Below are positions 1 to 10,710 of a DNA stretch of 64,000 bases, in pieces. Numbering within the stretch: position 1 is the first letter of the stretch; every line of letters begins with the position of its first letter. The position numbers and the translations under genes were made by a program. Below the pieces are notes generated by a model, which saw only the letters and a list, made by a program, of their open reading frames with translations, searched no databases and was not told the DNA's origin. Source of the stretch: Chelonoidis abingdonii (taxonomy: Eukaryota; Chordata; Testudines; Testudinidae); the NCBI RefSeq assembly GCF_003597395.2, contig NC_133770.1, positions 12,680,365 through 12,744,364 of the forward strand, read 5' to 3'.

Positions 1-179
1 CTCCACCGGAGCAAGAAGCGCAGGCAGAGTCAATGGGGGAGCATCAGCTGTCAATCTACCACAGTGAAGACACTGCGGAAAGTAGATCTAAGTACGTCAA
101 CTTGAGCTACGTTATTCATGTAGCTGAAGTAGCGTAACTTAGATTGATTTTTCCCCCTCGCCCCGTGTAGACCAGGCCT
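1..179. repeat. MITE-like element, truncated by the window edge
   Basis: The right end reads GTGTAGACCAGGC, the inverse of the GGTCTACAC ends carried by other DNA elements in this window. An imperfect hairpin lies at about 85-147, with arms around ATCTAAGTACG and CGTAACTTAGAT. The same palindromic core recurs at 14213-14283. It has no coding capacity and its left end lies outside the window. Confidence 0.6.
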
Positions 180-2094
180 AACTGAAGATTTAGTTAATAT
201 CTTTGATTCTGACCTAGAGGATCTTCCTACATAACTGTCAGTCTCTCCTCTGTATCTCTTTGGTGCATAGAGAGAATGATGAAAAAAGTCAGAGACTTGG
301 TGCCACACACCTTGTCCTCTCCCCTAAATTACAAAGTGAATTTAATGGAACTTCCACCCAGCTTCTCCAGGAGTCATCCCCCAAATCCATTTGTTACCAA
401 AAAGCCAAGTTGCAAATTCAGTTATCTCATTTCATAGCACAATGCTGGGAACTGGAACATAGCAAGAGCTCATTCCATGCAGAAGGCAGATGGAACTTGT
501 TAGTGAATTCATCGCTTGGACTTGTTTTTATGCAAACATTGCGATAACTCTTGGCCAGAGCCAAAGCCCATTGAAAATCAGCATGAACCTTTCCATTTTC
601 TTCAGTGGCCTTTAGACCAGGCACTCTGAGTCTAGAAGCTGTATCCACCTAGCCACTAGCAAAGCAACATTGAACAGTCTGGAACCATATACAATCAGGT
701 ACAATGGTCTTTACTGTGGTCATCCCAGCATAACTACTGCAGTTTGCTCCTTTCTTATCTACCCAACCCTATATCACCTCCCTTCTATCCATATGAAATG
801 CAGCTGCCAAGATCATTTCCCATTGTTCTCACCAAGCAGCCCCTTCTTTGAATGCATCAGTTTGCTCCCTCTTTTCCACCAGATCATGTTCAAGCTTCAT
901 GTCTTCAACTCAAGGCCCTTCCCATCCCTTTACCTGCTTTATTATTATTTATGGGTTTTGTCCTAGCACCTGGAGGCCCCAAGTGATTGGGTCCCCAGTG
1001 TGTCAAGGATGGTACAAACATATCTAGTTTTCTTTCATTCTGCCTATGACACATGAAACATCCTCCCAAAACAGATCTGTAAGACTGCTACACTCCTGTA
1101 TTTCCACTTCTTCTTTAGCACAAACTTCTACTTGATGGCTGCAAGAAATTAGCCGACTACTGTGGTCAAGGGAGAGTACTGCAGGTTTTATCTCTCTCTC
1201 TTCCACTTCCTTGATGGTCCCCATGGCTGGTAGTGGGAATGGAGGTGTCCACAGGAGTCTCTCCAATAAAATGTGCTTCATAGTATGCAAAGGTTTGAGA
1301 ATGCCTGGGGTAGGCCATTCAATCAGGAATCAGAAACCATAACCAGGTGACTTCCATGACCAATCCCACAGCTCAGATTCTACAAACTGAATAATGGAAT
1401 ACTCACAAAGAACAAACCCATGGTAACCCATAGGCCCAAATGTGTTGGTAAATAGTATTTGACAAACAATTCCAAGGGATGAACAAATTCAGGAAGGGCA
1501 TGATCAGTTCGCAATTTGCAAAGGGTAGAAAGGGTCAAATCACATGAATAAATTGTTTGCAACAAATAGTTCGACCAAACAGGTGGAGTCTGGAGAACTG
1601 AACTCTGTGATCTAATAGCACAGACAACCTCTGTTATCTCAAGTGATTGATGCTTATAGAGACAAAGGTGCTAATTTCTCTTTCTCCGGGTGTTTGTATG
1701 CGCTTCAGCCATTGATGCTGGTGTCTGTGTATTTATGCCTCCCTGTGTGGTACGATAGGCTAGTGTTGTGAATGTCAGGTCATTGATATACTAATGCTGT
1801 TGCTAGGAGCTGATGATTGACTCCAGAAATGCTAGATAGACAGGCACAGCATCTGTTGTAAAGAGATCAATTCAGATGTCAAGCAGATTATTTGTAAATG
1901 TCGGTGCTATTTTTCTATTGTCCTCTCACCATGGGCTTTATTAGTTGCAGTTTTTGAACATGCTGCTGTACCCACCCCAGCTATTTTTTCCCTGAAATGC
2001 TCCATACAAGAGTTTGGTTTTAGCTCAGCGCTGCCAGAGTTTCAGTTCTGAGCATAGTGAGGAGAGGTAAATTTAGAGTTACCCTCTTCTGCTT
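180..2094. other. Intronic sequence with nothing recognised
   Basis: This lies upstream of the last CRHR2 exon and is therefore presumably intron. No exon-like reading frame with splice sites, no RNA gene and no repeat that I could name was seen. Open frames of 60-100 codons occur but look random. Confidence 0.5.
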
Positions 2095-3300
2095 GGGCTT
2101 TAGACAATGGGGCTAGATGCACAGCAGAACTGAGGCACCTAACTGCCACGTTAAGTACCTGAATCCCAGGAACAGGCCCCACTGGGGTGCACAAAGCCCC
2201 CCCTCAGCTGCCCCCCAAATGCCGTAGGTGAATAAACTCATATGGCGCCTAGATTTTTGCAGTAAAAGTTCCCTAGGTGCCTATGTTTCACCTCCAAACA
2301 TGCGCACGGCCACCTCATGCCAGTCGGCTGGACCCAGAGCCCTAGCACCCTGCACAAACTGAGAGAAGACAGCTGTTCCTCACCAAACTCTCCTGTGGGA
2401 CCTGATCCCATAAAAGTGGTCAGACCTCACCTCCTGGAGCAGGCCCCTAGAGAATGAGCTTACACAAACAGCCAGAGGAAGAGGTGATGCTGGCACCCAC
2501 CTTATAACTTTCAGCCCAATGGTTACAGCACTCACGTGGCATGTGGGACACCCCAGTTCAAGTCCAGCCATTGCCTGCAGAGAAAAGGTCTGAACAGGGA
2601 TCTGTCCCCTCTCCAGTGTGTGCTCTAGCCACTGGCCATGGGGTCTTCTGATATGCGATGCCCTCAATCTTCAGCGCTGTATAAATGACGAAGCAGGGAG
2701 AGCAATTCTGTAGGCTGCTGGTTAGAGCTCTGCCCTGGGAGCTGGCTGGCCCAGCGTCCAGTCCTCCTGCTCCAGTGACTTTTTTTTAATAATCCAGCGT
2801 GGAACAGCTTCAACAGGAGAAACTGAAGCAGCCCCACATCAAGATATCCCGTAGCCCAGGGATGAGGGTGCCCCTTTGAGAGGTGGCAGATCTCAACTCA
2901 CATCCCTGCTTCCCCTTCAGTGGAGGAGGCAACTTGACCCAGGTGTTTCCCACTGTAACCACTGGACTGAAAGTGAGAAGGTGAACAGTGGCATCGCCAC
3001 CTCCTGCTACAATGATGTAAGTGCCTAATGCCCAGAGAGGGTTTGCAGCTGAGAGTCCCAAGCTCAGGGAGGCGCCTCCCAGCAGCCCAGGCTTTAGGCA
3101 CCTATCTCTGAGAGAATTGAGGCTTATCATGTATCCTTCTCCTTGGCATCTCCCAATGGCTAGCTGAGGCAGCTCCTCGCCTAGTGTGTTGGCTTTTAGG
3201 AATCCCATTCTGAGGCACTCGTCTCTCTCAATTCATGGTAGAAGGAGCTCAGGTTTGTGAATCCCAGTGATTGTCCAGGTGCCTAAAAGTTAGGCCTGGT
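2095..3300. repeat. Reptile interspersed repeat rich in GGCACCTAA/TTAGGTGCC motifs
   Basis: The block repeatedly uses words such as GAGGCACCTAACT, CCTAGGTGCCTA and CAGGTGCCTAAAAG in both orientations. It includes tRNA-SINE-like phrases (GGTTACAGCACTCACGTGG, CCAGTTCAAGTCC at about 2520-2570). I recognise this kind of composite from turtle genomes but cannot name a family. The edges are approximate and it has no coding capacity. Confidence 0.45.
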
Positions 3301-3964
3301 GATGCTCAGTGGCACCATGTCTACTTTTCCTTGTAACTCTAACCCATGCTGGGCATCGCCAGATTCAGCGTGACACTGCCAAGTGTGTGTCGGCTCATCT
3401 CCTTAAACATGCAGCATATTTACACAGGTATGGCCCGTAATGGCAGCTTCAGCTGTACAGCTCTGCACTGCTGTTGTTGCCCGTTGTCCTGTCGCAAACT
3501 TCTCAAGTAAAGAGCAGTCTCGTGAATGCATGCAAACCACTGCTTGTTCAGATTCACATCTTTATCTCCAGGTCACTCTATTTGGCTTGATTGGCTTGAA
3601 GTTCAATTGATAAATCTAATCTGGCTTCATTATCCAGGTAAGTATCTGGTCAAAACAGATTGCTCAGAAGCATACAGGACCATTAAATAACTCATCATTT
3701 TCATGACCCACCAGAGTGCTGCTCTGCAAGCACCTGGTGTGCATTAGTTATGTCAGGACTGTCAAGCTGTCTGTGAGATAATTATCAGGCTACACAGTAC
3801 AGCCACTTGGGGGTCCTTCTGTATTACGGGGGGTGAAATTCACTGATTGGGTGGGCTTAAGTGGCACATAGGCCTCGTGTTGGCCTCCTGCACAGGGATG
3901 GATTTCACTCCGGGAGGAAACTCTTCCCTAATGAAACCTCAGCATCTGATTGCCACATTGTACA
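3301..3964. other. Intronic sequence with nothing recognised
   Basis: No exon, RNA gene or nameable repeat was seen. It ends where the arm of a long palindrome begins. Confidence 0.45.
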
Positions 3965-4152
3965 GGAACTGTCCTGTACTGAATGTGGGCTTTCCCCTTC
4001 CTTCCTTTTGCAGCACATTTTGAGACCTCCCTTTGCACATTTCCATACACCACATTTTGTCTATGTGTGTGTATGGAATGTGCAAAGGGAGGTCTCAAAT
4101 GTGCTGCAAAAGGAAGGAAGGGGAAAGCCCACATTCAGTACAGGATAGTTCC
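3965..4152. repeat. Long near-perfect palindrome (hairpin), about 85-bp arms
   Basis: The left arm at 3965-4050 and the right arm at 4069-4152 are reverse complements with only a few mismatches and indels. They are separated by an 18-bp loop containing TTTGTCTATGTG. GAATGTGGGCTTTCCCCTTC in the left arm is answered by GGGGAAAGCCCACATTC in the right. No TA dinucleotide or longer target duplication is obvious, so it may be a MITE, a template-switch inversion, or the source of a hairpin RNA. Confidence 0.8.
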
Positions 4153-4189
4153 AACCACCCCATTGCCCCTTAGATTCTGTATGTGTGCC

Positions 4190-4335
4190 ATCCTTGTGTT
4201 ATCACAGAAATGGAAGGGACCTTGAGAGGTCATCAAGTCCAGCTCCCTGCACTGAGGCAGGGCCAAGGAAACCTGGACCATCCCTGGCAGGTGTTTGTTC
4301 AACCTGTTCTTAAAAACCTGCTGTGATGGGGAAGC
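4190..4335 (-). mobile_element. CR1 LINE 3' fragment (old)
   Basis: The phrases ATGGAAGGGACCTTGAGAGG and GTCCAGCTCCCTGCACTGAGGCAGGGCC are the inverted 3' terminus shared by CR1 elements of sauropsids. The copy is short and diverged with no reading frame left. Confidence 0.65.
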
Positions 4336-4439
4336 TCGTATCGTTATTGTGTGTGTTCACCTAAAAACAGAAGGGGGAAATAGCCCTTCACTGCTCTATA
4401 TTGAACCACCATGGGCTGCCTACAGGCAACGTCGGACCA

Positions 4440-4580
4440 GACAAAGGGTCGGGGAAAGGGAAGCATTAGCAGCCATTTTACAGACGAGGCACAGAGACAC
4501 TAACTCATTGTCCAAGGTCACACAAGAAGTATGTGGCAAAGTCAGGAATCGAACTCAGGGATCAGACCCTTGTTGCCACC
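4440..4580 (-). repeat. MIR-type SINE fragment
   Basis: CATTTTACAGACGAGGCACAGAGAC, CCAAGGTCACACAAG and AATCGAACTCAGGGATC follow the order of the inverted MIR/CORE-SINE body. It is an old amniote repeat with no function implied. Confidence 0.55.
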
Positions 4581-4624
4581 TTATACCTGATAAAAGGGTT
4601 GGAGTGGCATAAAGAAGCTCTCAG

Positions 4625-4877
4625 GGTACATCTACACAGCAGCTAGACACATGGTTGGCCCATGCCAGCCAATTTGGGCTGCAGGGCTGTTTCATTGGTG
4701 TGGAGACTTCCGGGCTCAGGCTGGAGCCCAGGCTCTGGGGCCCTCCCACCTCACAGAATCCTAGAGCCCAAGCCCAATCCTGAGCTTGGATGCCTACATT
4801 GCAATGAAACAGCCCCGTGAGCCTGAGCCAGCTGGCACGGGCCAGCCACGGGTTTTCCACTGCTGTAGACACATACC
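4625..4877. mobile_element. MITE with inverted ends and duplicated CTCTCAG target
   Basis: The ends are GGTACATCTACACAGCAG and, inverted, GGTATGTGTCTACAGCAG. CTCTCAG occurs directly on both sides (4618-4624 and 4878-4884), as expected of a target-site duplication. The interior is itself roughly palindromic (GGCCCATGCCAGCC ... GGCACGGGCCAGCC). It is non-coding; a related half copy lies at about 16290-16440. Confidence 0.7.
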
Positions 4878-4884
4878 CTCTCAG

Positions 4885-5618
4885 CCCTGGTCCTGGCTGC
4901 AGGAGAATTTCCCGGCTAATGCACTGTGGAAGACAGCTGAAAAACAGCCTTCCACTTACCCACTCATGAGCCCTAGTGGAAGTGGGCACCGGGACCAAGC
5001 TGATGGTGGGGCATGTCAGGAGAAGTGCCACACCACAATGGCGTTTCCAGGTAGCACTGCAGCCCTTAAGGCAGCCACCCTGGGAGGTCCCCTGGGCTCT
5101 CTAAACTATGTCAGGTGCTGCAGGGCAGTTAAGGATCAGAGGGCACAAGATTGGCTTTAAAGCCACCATCGCCCCCCTCCTGTGGGCTGCAAAGTCTCAT
5201 AGAGGCACCGCTTAGGACTCACCCCAGATCTCTTCAGTGCCAGCCCAGTGCCGTAACCATACGACCATTTTTCCCCTTCACTTAAGGTGACTACAAGTGA
5301 AAGGATTTAGAAGGCAGATCTATCTCCAGATCACTTCTGGTGGCGATTCCCCCTCCCTTCTCCCTCCCTCCCTGCCCCACCGTCTGCTGTATAGCCGGAG
5401 AGTCAGTCTGTTGCCATTGTAGTATGTGTGGACGTCCCACGCAGGAGCAGCAGACAGGAAAAAGTTGTTTAAAAAATAGGAAAGTCAGACTTTGTGTGTG
5501 AGCTAGGGCGAGCCCCGTACCCTCTCCAGGCCTGAGTTCCCCATCTGTACAAGGAGGACAGTATCACTGCCCTACCGCACCAGAGGTCTGTGGGGATAAA
5601 TACAACAGAGATTATGAG
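4885..5618. other. Intronic sequence with a MIR-like piece
   Basis: At about 5495-5610 the order CTCTCCAGGCCTGAGTTCCCCATCTGTAC to GGGGATAAATAC resembles the 3' half of a MIR-type SINE on the + strand. The rest shows nothing that I recognise. Confidence 0.4.
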
Positions 5619-6173
5619 TAAGGCTACTATTTTGTCATGCAGGTTGCAGAAGTCATGGAATCAGTGATTGTTCCAGAGACCTCTGTGACTTCAACCCACA
5701 GCAGGGCGGTTCTGTGGTGTCCCCTGCTGCCCGCAGTGGCTCAGAGCCCCCCGCCGACCGTGGCAGCTGGGAGCTGCAGAGTATCCCCACGGGCAGGGCC
5801 CCCCGCAGCTCCGAGCCACCGTGGGCAGCAGGGCCCCTCCCCCACAAATCCCAGCTGCAACAGGCAGCAGGGGCTCCGAGAGCTTCAAGCCACGGACGGC
5901 GGAGGGACCCCGCAGCTCCAAGCCATGGGCAGCGGGGGGACCCTGGGAGCTCCCAGTTGGGGCCCCTGCAACTGCCCAGCTGCCACGGGTGGTAGGGTAC
6001 CTCAGAGCCCCAGCAGCAGGGACAGGTGCTGGAGCCTTCTCCCTCCCAATTTTGTCATGGATATTTTTAGTAAAGGTCACAGACAAGTCACGGGCGTCTG
6101 TGAATTTTTCTTTATTGCCTGTGACCTGTCTGTGACTCCTACTAAAAATCCCCGTGACAAAATGGGAGCCTTA
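5619..6173. mobile_element. hAT-like non-autonomous element with 8-bp TSD
   Basis: The ends are TAAGGCTACTATTTTGTCATG and, inverted, TAAGGCTCCCATTTTGTCACG. The 8-bp direct repeat ATTATGAG flanks it (5611-5618 and 6174-6181), the length typical of hAT transposition. The middle is GC-rich and built from diverged repeats of a proline/serine-coding-like word, which keeps long chance frames open on both strands. It sits about 210 bp upstream of the last CRHR2 exon. Confidence 0.8.
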
Positions 6174-6385
6174 ATTATGAGGCGCTCTGGTACTGTGGTG
6201 ATGGGGACTGTAGAAGCACATAAGTTAGACTGTAAAACCCCCAACATTAGCAAAGGAGGCTCTGGGTCATTGCAGAACCCGGAACTCCCTCTTGAAATTG
6301 ACTTGATTTCAAGTTGACAGCATCCTCGTTAACAGGAGAAGCGGGTTCCTTCCGAATACTCTCACCCTTCCCTCTCTCCCCTCAG

Positions 6386-6526
6386 GTCCGCTCGGCCACG
6401 AGAAAACGCTGGCATCGCTGGCAGGACCACCATGCCCTCCGTGTGCGCGTGGCCCGGGCTATGTCGATCCCCACCTCCCCGACGAGGATCAGCTTCCACA
6501 GCATCAAACAGACGGCGGCAGTTTGA
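6386..6526 (+). CDS. CRHR2: CRHR2 last coding exon (receptor C-terminal tail)
   Basis: A polypyrimidine tract and CAG acceptor (ending 6385) precede 46 codons and TGA. The peptide begins [20 protein letters not shown] and ends with [12 protein letters not shown]. It matches the cytoplasmic tail of corticotropin-releasing hormone receptor 2, a class B GPCR that binds urocortins and CRH and signals through Gs. RWHRWQDHH and the ending TAAV separate it from CRHR1, which ends STAV; TAAV is a class I PDZ-binding type terminus. The segment just after TM7 (helix 8 and tail) is the part present here. The preceding exon, which would encode TM7, was not found in 1-6385, so that intron is longer than 6.3 kb. 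The frame is intact with no sign of decay. Confidence 0.95.
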   Translation, partial: VRSATRKRWHRWQDHHALRVRVARAMSIPTSPTRISFHSIKQTAAV

Positions 6527-7511
6527 CCACGCAGACTTCCGGCCACCTTCAGAGTTTTTCCCTCTTCCCCCTTTTTGTCTGTCTTTCCTCCTTTTCTCGG
6601 CACTGTGCTCTTGCAGCGAGACACCGTCTTGTGTCTTGGTGGAAATTTGTCCATTTATATATGATGCTGCTTTAAGGCAACCAGCCAAAAATATAACAAA
6701 GAAAGGAGTGCGGGGGGTTGATGGGGGGAGCATGTTTAAGGAAGAATGGGATTTAAAACTGGTAGCCCCATTCAGAGATTTTCAGCCTCCAATGACAAAG
6801 TGGAAAACAGCCTGGTGGAAGGAATGATCGATTTTGTTTTTCTTTAAGGATCGTGGTTAAAGAGACTGTTTTGACCAGCTGCCCGTCTCATTCCACACTT
6901 CAGCTCCCAATGATTTCAACAGGTTTGTTCTGTAAATTGTCTGTCTGTCTCCTTCTCTGAGCTTGGTAGAAGTCTCACCTAGTGAGCAAGGAAGCAGGCA
7001 AAAGGGGATCTAGCAGGTGTTTGTATCTTCCCCACTGCTCCCTCTGCTGGGTTAGGGAATCACTGGGTTATTTAACAGCCGGCTATTTGGCCTGCTGGTG
7101 CCCAGCTTTGTTCACATATGAGGTTTTGAAATGGACAAACTCAGCGGTATCTCTGGATCTCTCTATAAATTACTGTGTTTCATCACTGCTTAGCCGAATA
7201 GTTTTGAAACTGTGTAAGCAGCCACCGGACATCTTTGTTTTACCTGATGGCAAGGAAAGAACAACTGAGGATTTGCTCAGCTGTATTGCTTGGGTTTCAA
7301 AATCATAAAATAAAAGGGAAGCTGTGTAAAAATTAACAACGCCGATGGTGTTGGGGATGATCTTTGAGTCACGAGGAATGTGCGAAGTGCTGCACAAAGA
7401 GTATCAATTTTGCATTTTGAACTAGAGCAAACGTATCTACTAGGCTTTTTATGTGATGTTCAGAAATATTGTATATTTTCAATAATAAACATGATTCTGG
7501 GTTGGTTTCTA
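6527..7511 (+). other. CRHR2 3' UTR, proximal part and first copy of its duplicated end
   Basis: The sequence after the CRHR2 stop contains no convincing ORF. It ends with an AT-rich AATAAA-bearing stretch (TTTTCAATAATAAACATGATTCTGGG). The last ~587 bp (about 6925-7511) is the first of two tandem copies. The extent of the UTR is inferred from that polyadenylation signal and is not proven. Confidence 0.65.
7484..7489 (+). promoter_or_regulatory. Polyadenylation signal AATAAA (first copy)
   Basis: AATAAA follows TATTGTATATTTTC and precedes a T/G-rich stretch (GGGTTGGTTTCTATTGTTCTG), a plausible cleavage context. It is the first usable signal found downstream of the CRHR2 stop codon. Confidence 0.55.
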
Positions 7512-7637
7512 TTGTTCTGTAAATTATCTGTCTGTCTCCTTCTCTGAGCTTGGTAGAAGTCTCACCTAGTGAGCAAGGGAGCAGGCAAAAGGGGATCTGG
7601 CAGGTGTTTGTATCTTCCCCACTGCTCCCTCTGCTGG

Positions 7638-8751
7638 TTGGTCCTGGCAGAAGCTACCAGGGTCGGAGACCTCCTGGACTATGAGTGGGGCGGCTGGCTG
7701 GATCCCCTGATGCTTGCTCAACGCATGGGGCTCTCCAGACCTTGTACTCCCCGGCGCGTGCTCCAGGAGGTGGAGGCCGCTTTGCCGCCCGCTGCTCGGG
7801 CCTACCTCGACCGGGTCCTGCGGGAGGGCACGCCCCGTCCACCCCCCACCCCGGGCCCTCCAGACCTTCATATGCCCGGCACTGCCCGTAGACCCGACCG
7901 GCCCCCCCCCTTCTCCGCAAGCCGGCTGCACGATCTGCAGCCGGTCCGTTTTCAAACCGCGCCACGGAACAACTCTACGCCTCGTGCTCCAACCCTTCAT
8001 TTCCTCACCCTCGTGTCCCGCCCCGACGACAAAGTGGCGGACCTCCTGCCACCTCTGGAGGGTAAAGGAGCCCCACTGGGCCGGCCTATACTCCACCCTG
8101 GTCCCGAGGCCCGCCGGGATATCAGTTGGCGTTCCTGCATGGGGCCGTGAGCACGGGCGTGTATTTGGCGCGGTTTACCCCTGTCCCAGACACCTGCCTC
8201 TTCTGCGGCATGAGGGAGACCCTGGCGCACGTTTACTTAGAGTGCGCCAGGTTGCAGCCCCTATACTGGCTCCTCACTAATCTCCTGTTATGTTTTTTGG
8301 TTGCACTTTTCCCCTCACCTCCTTCTCTACGCACTCCTATCGCCATGGCCCCAAAGTCGCGGGACCTGCCTGGTCAACTCCTCCTCGCCCTGGCTAAAAA
8401 AGCCATCTACACGACCAGGGAGAGGAGGTTGGCCAATGGAGACTCCGGTGACTGTGGGGCTTGTTTCCGGTCCATGGTCCGTTCACGTATCCGGGCGGAG
8501 TTCCTCTGGGCGGCGTCCACTGACTCCCTTGACGCCTTGGAGGAGCAGTGGGCGCTGTCCGGGGTTCTCTGCTTGGTGTCCCCGTCAGGCTCCTTTCTTA
8601 TGACCCTCTGACCACACTCCCATCCCTCTTCTTTTATTAGTTGTCCCCCGTAATCAGTGGGCTTCTGCGGTCCTGTGGGTCCTCCCCTTAGGCTGGGGGA
8701 GGATCCTTTAGCAGTGGGCGGGCTTTGCCCACTTCCCGGAAACCCAATAGA
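7638..8751 (+). mobile_element. 5'-truncated Tx1-like L1 LINE (ORF2 3' end)
   Basis: The block is bounded by a 15-bp target duplication: TGCTCCCTCTGCTGG at 7623-7637 and TGCTCCCTCTACTGG at 8752-8766. Inside, three + frames carry pieces of one protein. They run from LVLAEATRVGDLLDY (about 7640), through the zinc-finger-like CLFCGMRETLAHVYLEC (about 8190-8240), to a C terminus near ALSGVLCLVSPSGS with stop at about 8611. This resembles the C-terminal third of ORF2 of Tx1-type L1 elements that I know from turtles. Endonuclease and reverse-transcriptase domains are absent and at least two frameshifts break it. The 3' end is AACCCAATAGA with no long poly(A). A second fragment of the same family is at 11492-11905. 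Confidence 0.8.
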
Positions 8752-9269
8752 TGCTCCCTCTACTGGGTTAGGGATTCACTGAGCTATTTAACAGCCGGCT
8801 ATTTGGCCTGCTGGCGCCCAGCCTTGTTCACATACGAGGTTTTGAAACAGACAAACTCAGCAGTATCTCTGGATCTCTCTATAAAATACTGTGTTTCATC
8901 TCTGCTTAGCCAAATAGTTTTGAAACTGTGTAAGCAGCCACTGGACATCTTTGTTTTACCTGGTGGCAAGGAAAGGACAATTGAGGATTTGCTCAGCTGT
9001 ATTGCTTGGGTTTCAAAATCATAAAATAAAAGGGAAGCTGTGTAAAAACTAACAACGCCGATGGTGCTGAGGATGATATTTGAGTCACGAAGAATGTGCG
9101 AAGTGCTGCACAAAGAGTATCGATTTTGCATTTTGAACTAGAGCAAACATATCTACTAGGCTTTTTATGTGATTGTAATGGTCCGGTGTGGGTGCTCGGC
9201 CCTCTTAGGTGCGGCTGGGAGCCAGTCCGCCTCGCTACCTGAATTTGGGTGAGCTGTCGACCTAGCCAG

Positions 9270-9500
9270 GGAGGCGGGAAACAGTCAGGTGCTCAGGCCC
9301 TCAGGTAGGGGCTGAGCAAACAACCGTACCTATGCCCAGGCCCTTGGGCAGGGCGGGGCGACAAGCAGTTCAGGGTTCAGGCCCTGAGGCAGGGACTGAG
9401 CAAACAAACAGTATATAAGCCAAGGCCCTTGGGCAGGGCAGGGCAACGAGCAGTTCAAGGATCAGGCCCTTAGGCAGGGACTGAGCCAACACACAGTTCA
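9270..9500. repeat. Tandem repeat of about 84 bp, 2-3 copies
   Basis: GAGCAAACAA ... CAGGCCCTTGGGCAGGGCGG ... GCAGTTCAGGGTTCAGGCCC recurs with about 84-bp spacing, the last copy being partial. It lies inside the TG...CA element. Confidence 0.7.
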
Positions 9501-9879
9501 CAGTTTAGAAGAAAGGCCTCCTCAGGCCAGCGAGAGGGGGAGTCTGCCACCCCTGGAAGGGTGGCAGGGGGGATGCAGGCCCTCCCACTCCACTGCGTCC
9601 CAGCCCGGGGCCCTAACAGCAGCAGGCAGTCTGCTGCTGTGTCAGTGGGGATCCTGGCCGCAACACACTGACATTGGTTCTGGTCCCCTGGAGCCAGACT
9701 AGGGTCGACTACGCCCGGGCCACTTCCAATCTCCGCCCCGTTGGTACCTGTGGATCACCTGCGTCTTCTGCAATGTCCCACACCATGGGCTCCTCAGGAT
9801 ACGGAGTGTTGGGTAAGCATGGCTGGTCCTCGGGATACTGGATGCGGGGTGGTTCAGGCAGCTCCTCAGGGTACCAGGC

Positions 9880-10710
9880 GAGGGGAAGATCCGCCCGGTC
9901 CTCCTCTAGGTAGTGAGCACGGGGCAGGCTTGGCCAGTCCTTCTCCGGGTAGTGAGCACAGGGCAGGCTCGGCCAGTGCTCCTCAGGGTAGTGAGCACGG
10001 GGCAGGCTCGGCCGGTCCTCCTCAGGGTAGCGAGCACGGGGCCGGCACGGCCAGTCCTCCTCCGGGTAGCGAGCACGGGGCAGGCTTGGCCAGTCCTCCT
10101 CTGGGTAGTGAGCACGAGACAGGCTCGGCCAGTGCTCCTCAGGGTAGTGAGCACGAGGCAGGCTCTGCCGGTCCTCCTCTGGGTAGTGAGCACGGGGCCG
10201 GCTTGGCCAGTGCTCCTCTGGGTAGTGAGCACGGGGCAGGCTCGGCCAGTGCTCCTCAGGGTAGTGAGCACGGGGCTGGCTCGGCCGGTCCTCCTCTGGG
10301 TAGTGAGCACGGGGCCGGCTTGGCCAGTGCTCCTCTGGGTAGTGAGCACGGGGCAGGCTCGGCCAGTGCTCCTCAGGGTAGTGAGCACGGGGCAGGCTCT
10401 GCCGGTCCTCCTCTGGGTAGTGAGCACGGGGCCGGCTTGGCCAGTCCTCCTCTGGGTAGCGAGCACGGCGCAGGCTCGGCCAGTGCTCCTCAAGGTAGTG
10501 AGCACGGGGCTGGCTCGGCCGGTCCTCCTCTGGGTAGTGAGCCCAGGGCTGGCTCGGCCAGTGCTCCTCTGAGTAGTGAGCATGGGGCAGGCTCGGCCAG
10601 TGCTCCTCTGGGTAGTGAACATGGGGCAGGCTCGGCCAGTCCTCCTCAGGGTAGTGAGGATGGGGCCGGCTCGGCCAGTCCTCCTCAGGATAGTGAGCAC
10701 GGATCAGGCT
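9880..10710. repeat. 39-bp minisatellite, about 21 copies
   Basis: The unit is close to GGTAGTGAGCACGGGGCAGG followed by CTCGGCCAGTGCTCCTCAG. Because 39 is divisible by 3 and the unit has no stop in several frames, long open frames exist on both strands. Examples are 13-residue [13 protein letters not shown] units on + and [13 protein letters not shown] units on -. Neither begins with ATG near the array. About three more degenerate 36-bp units extend to about 9780. Confidence 0.9.

Noticed and set aside
2500..2640. tRNA gene
   Set aside because: B-box-like GTTCAAGTCC is present but no cloverleaf can be drawn; it is a SINE-like remnant. The same holds for about 30115.
5637..6317. 226-codon + frame and overlapping - frames upstream of CRHR2
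   Set aside because: It lies in the hAT-like element and its GC-rich internal repeats; no conserved motif, and the element boundary falls inside the frame.
7638..8611. Host gene with a zinc finger on + at 7.6-8.6 kb
   Set aside because: It is flanked by a 15-bp target duplication and repeated inverted at 11492-11905, so it is LINE ORF2.
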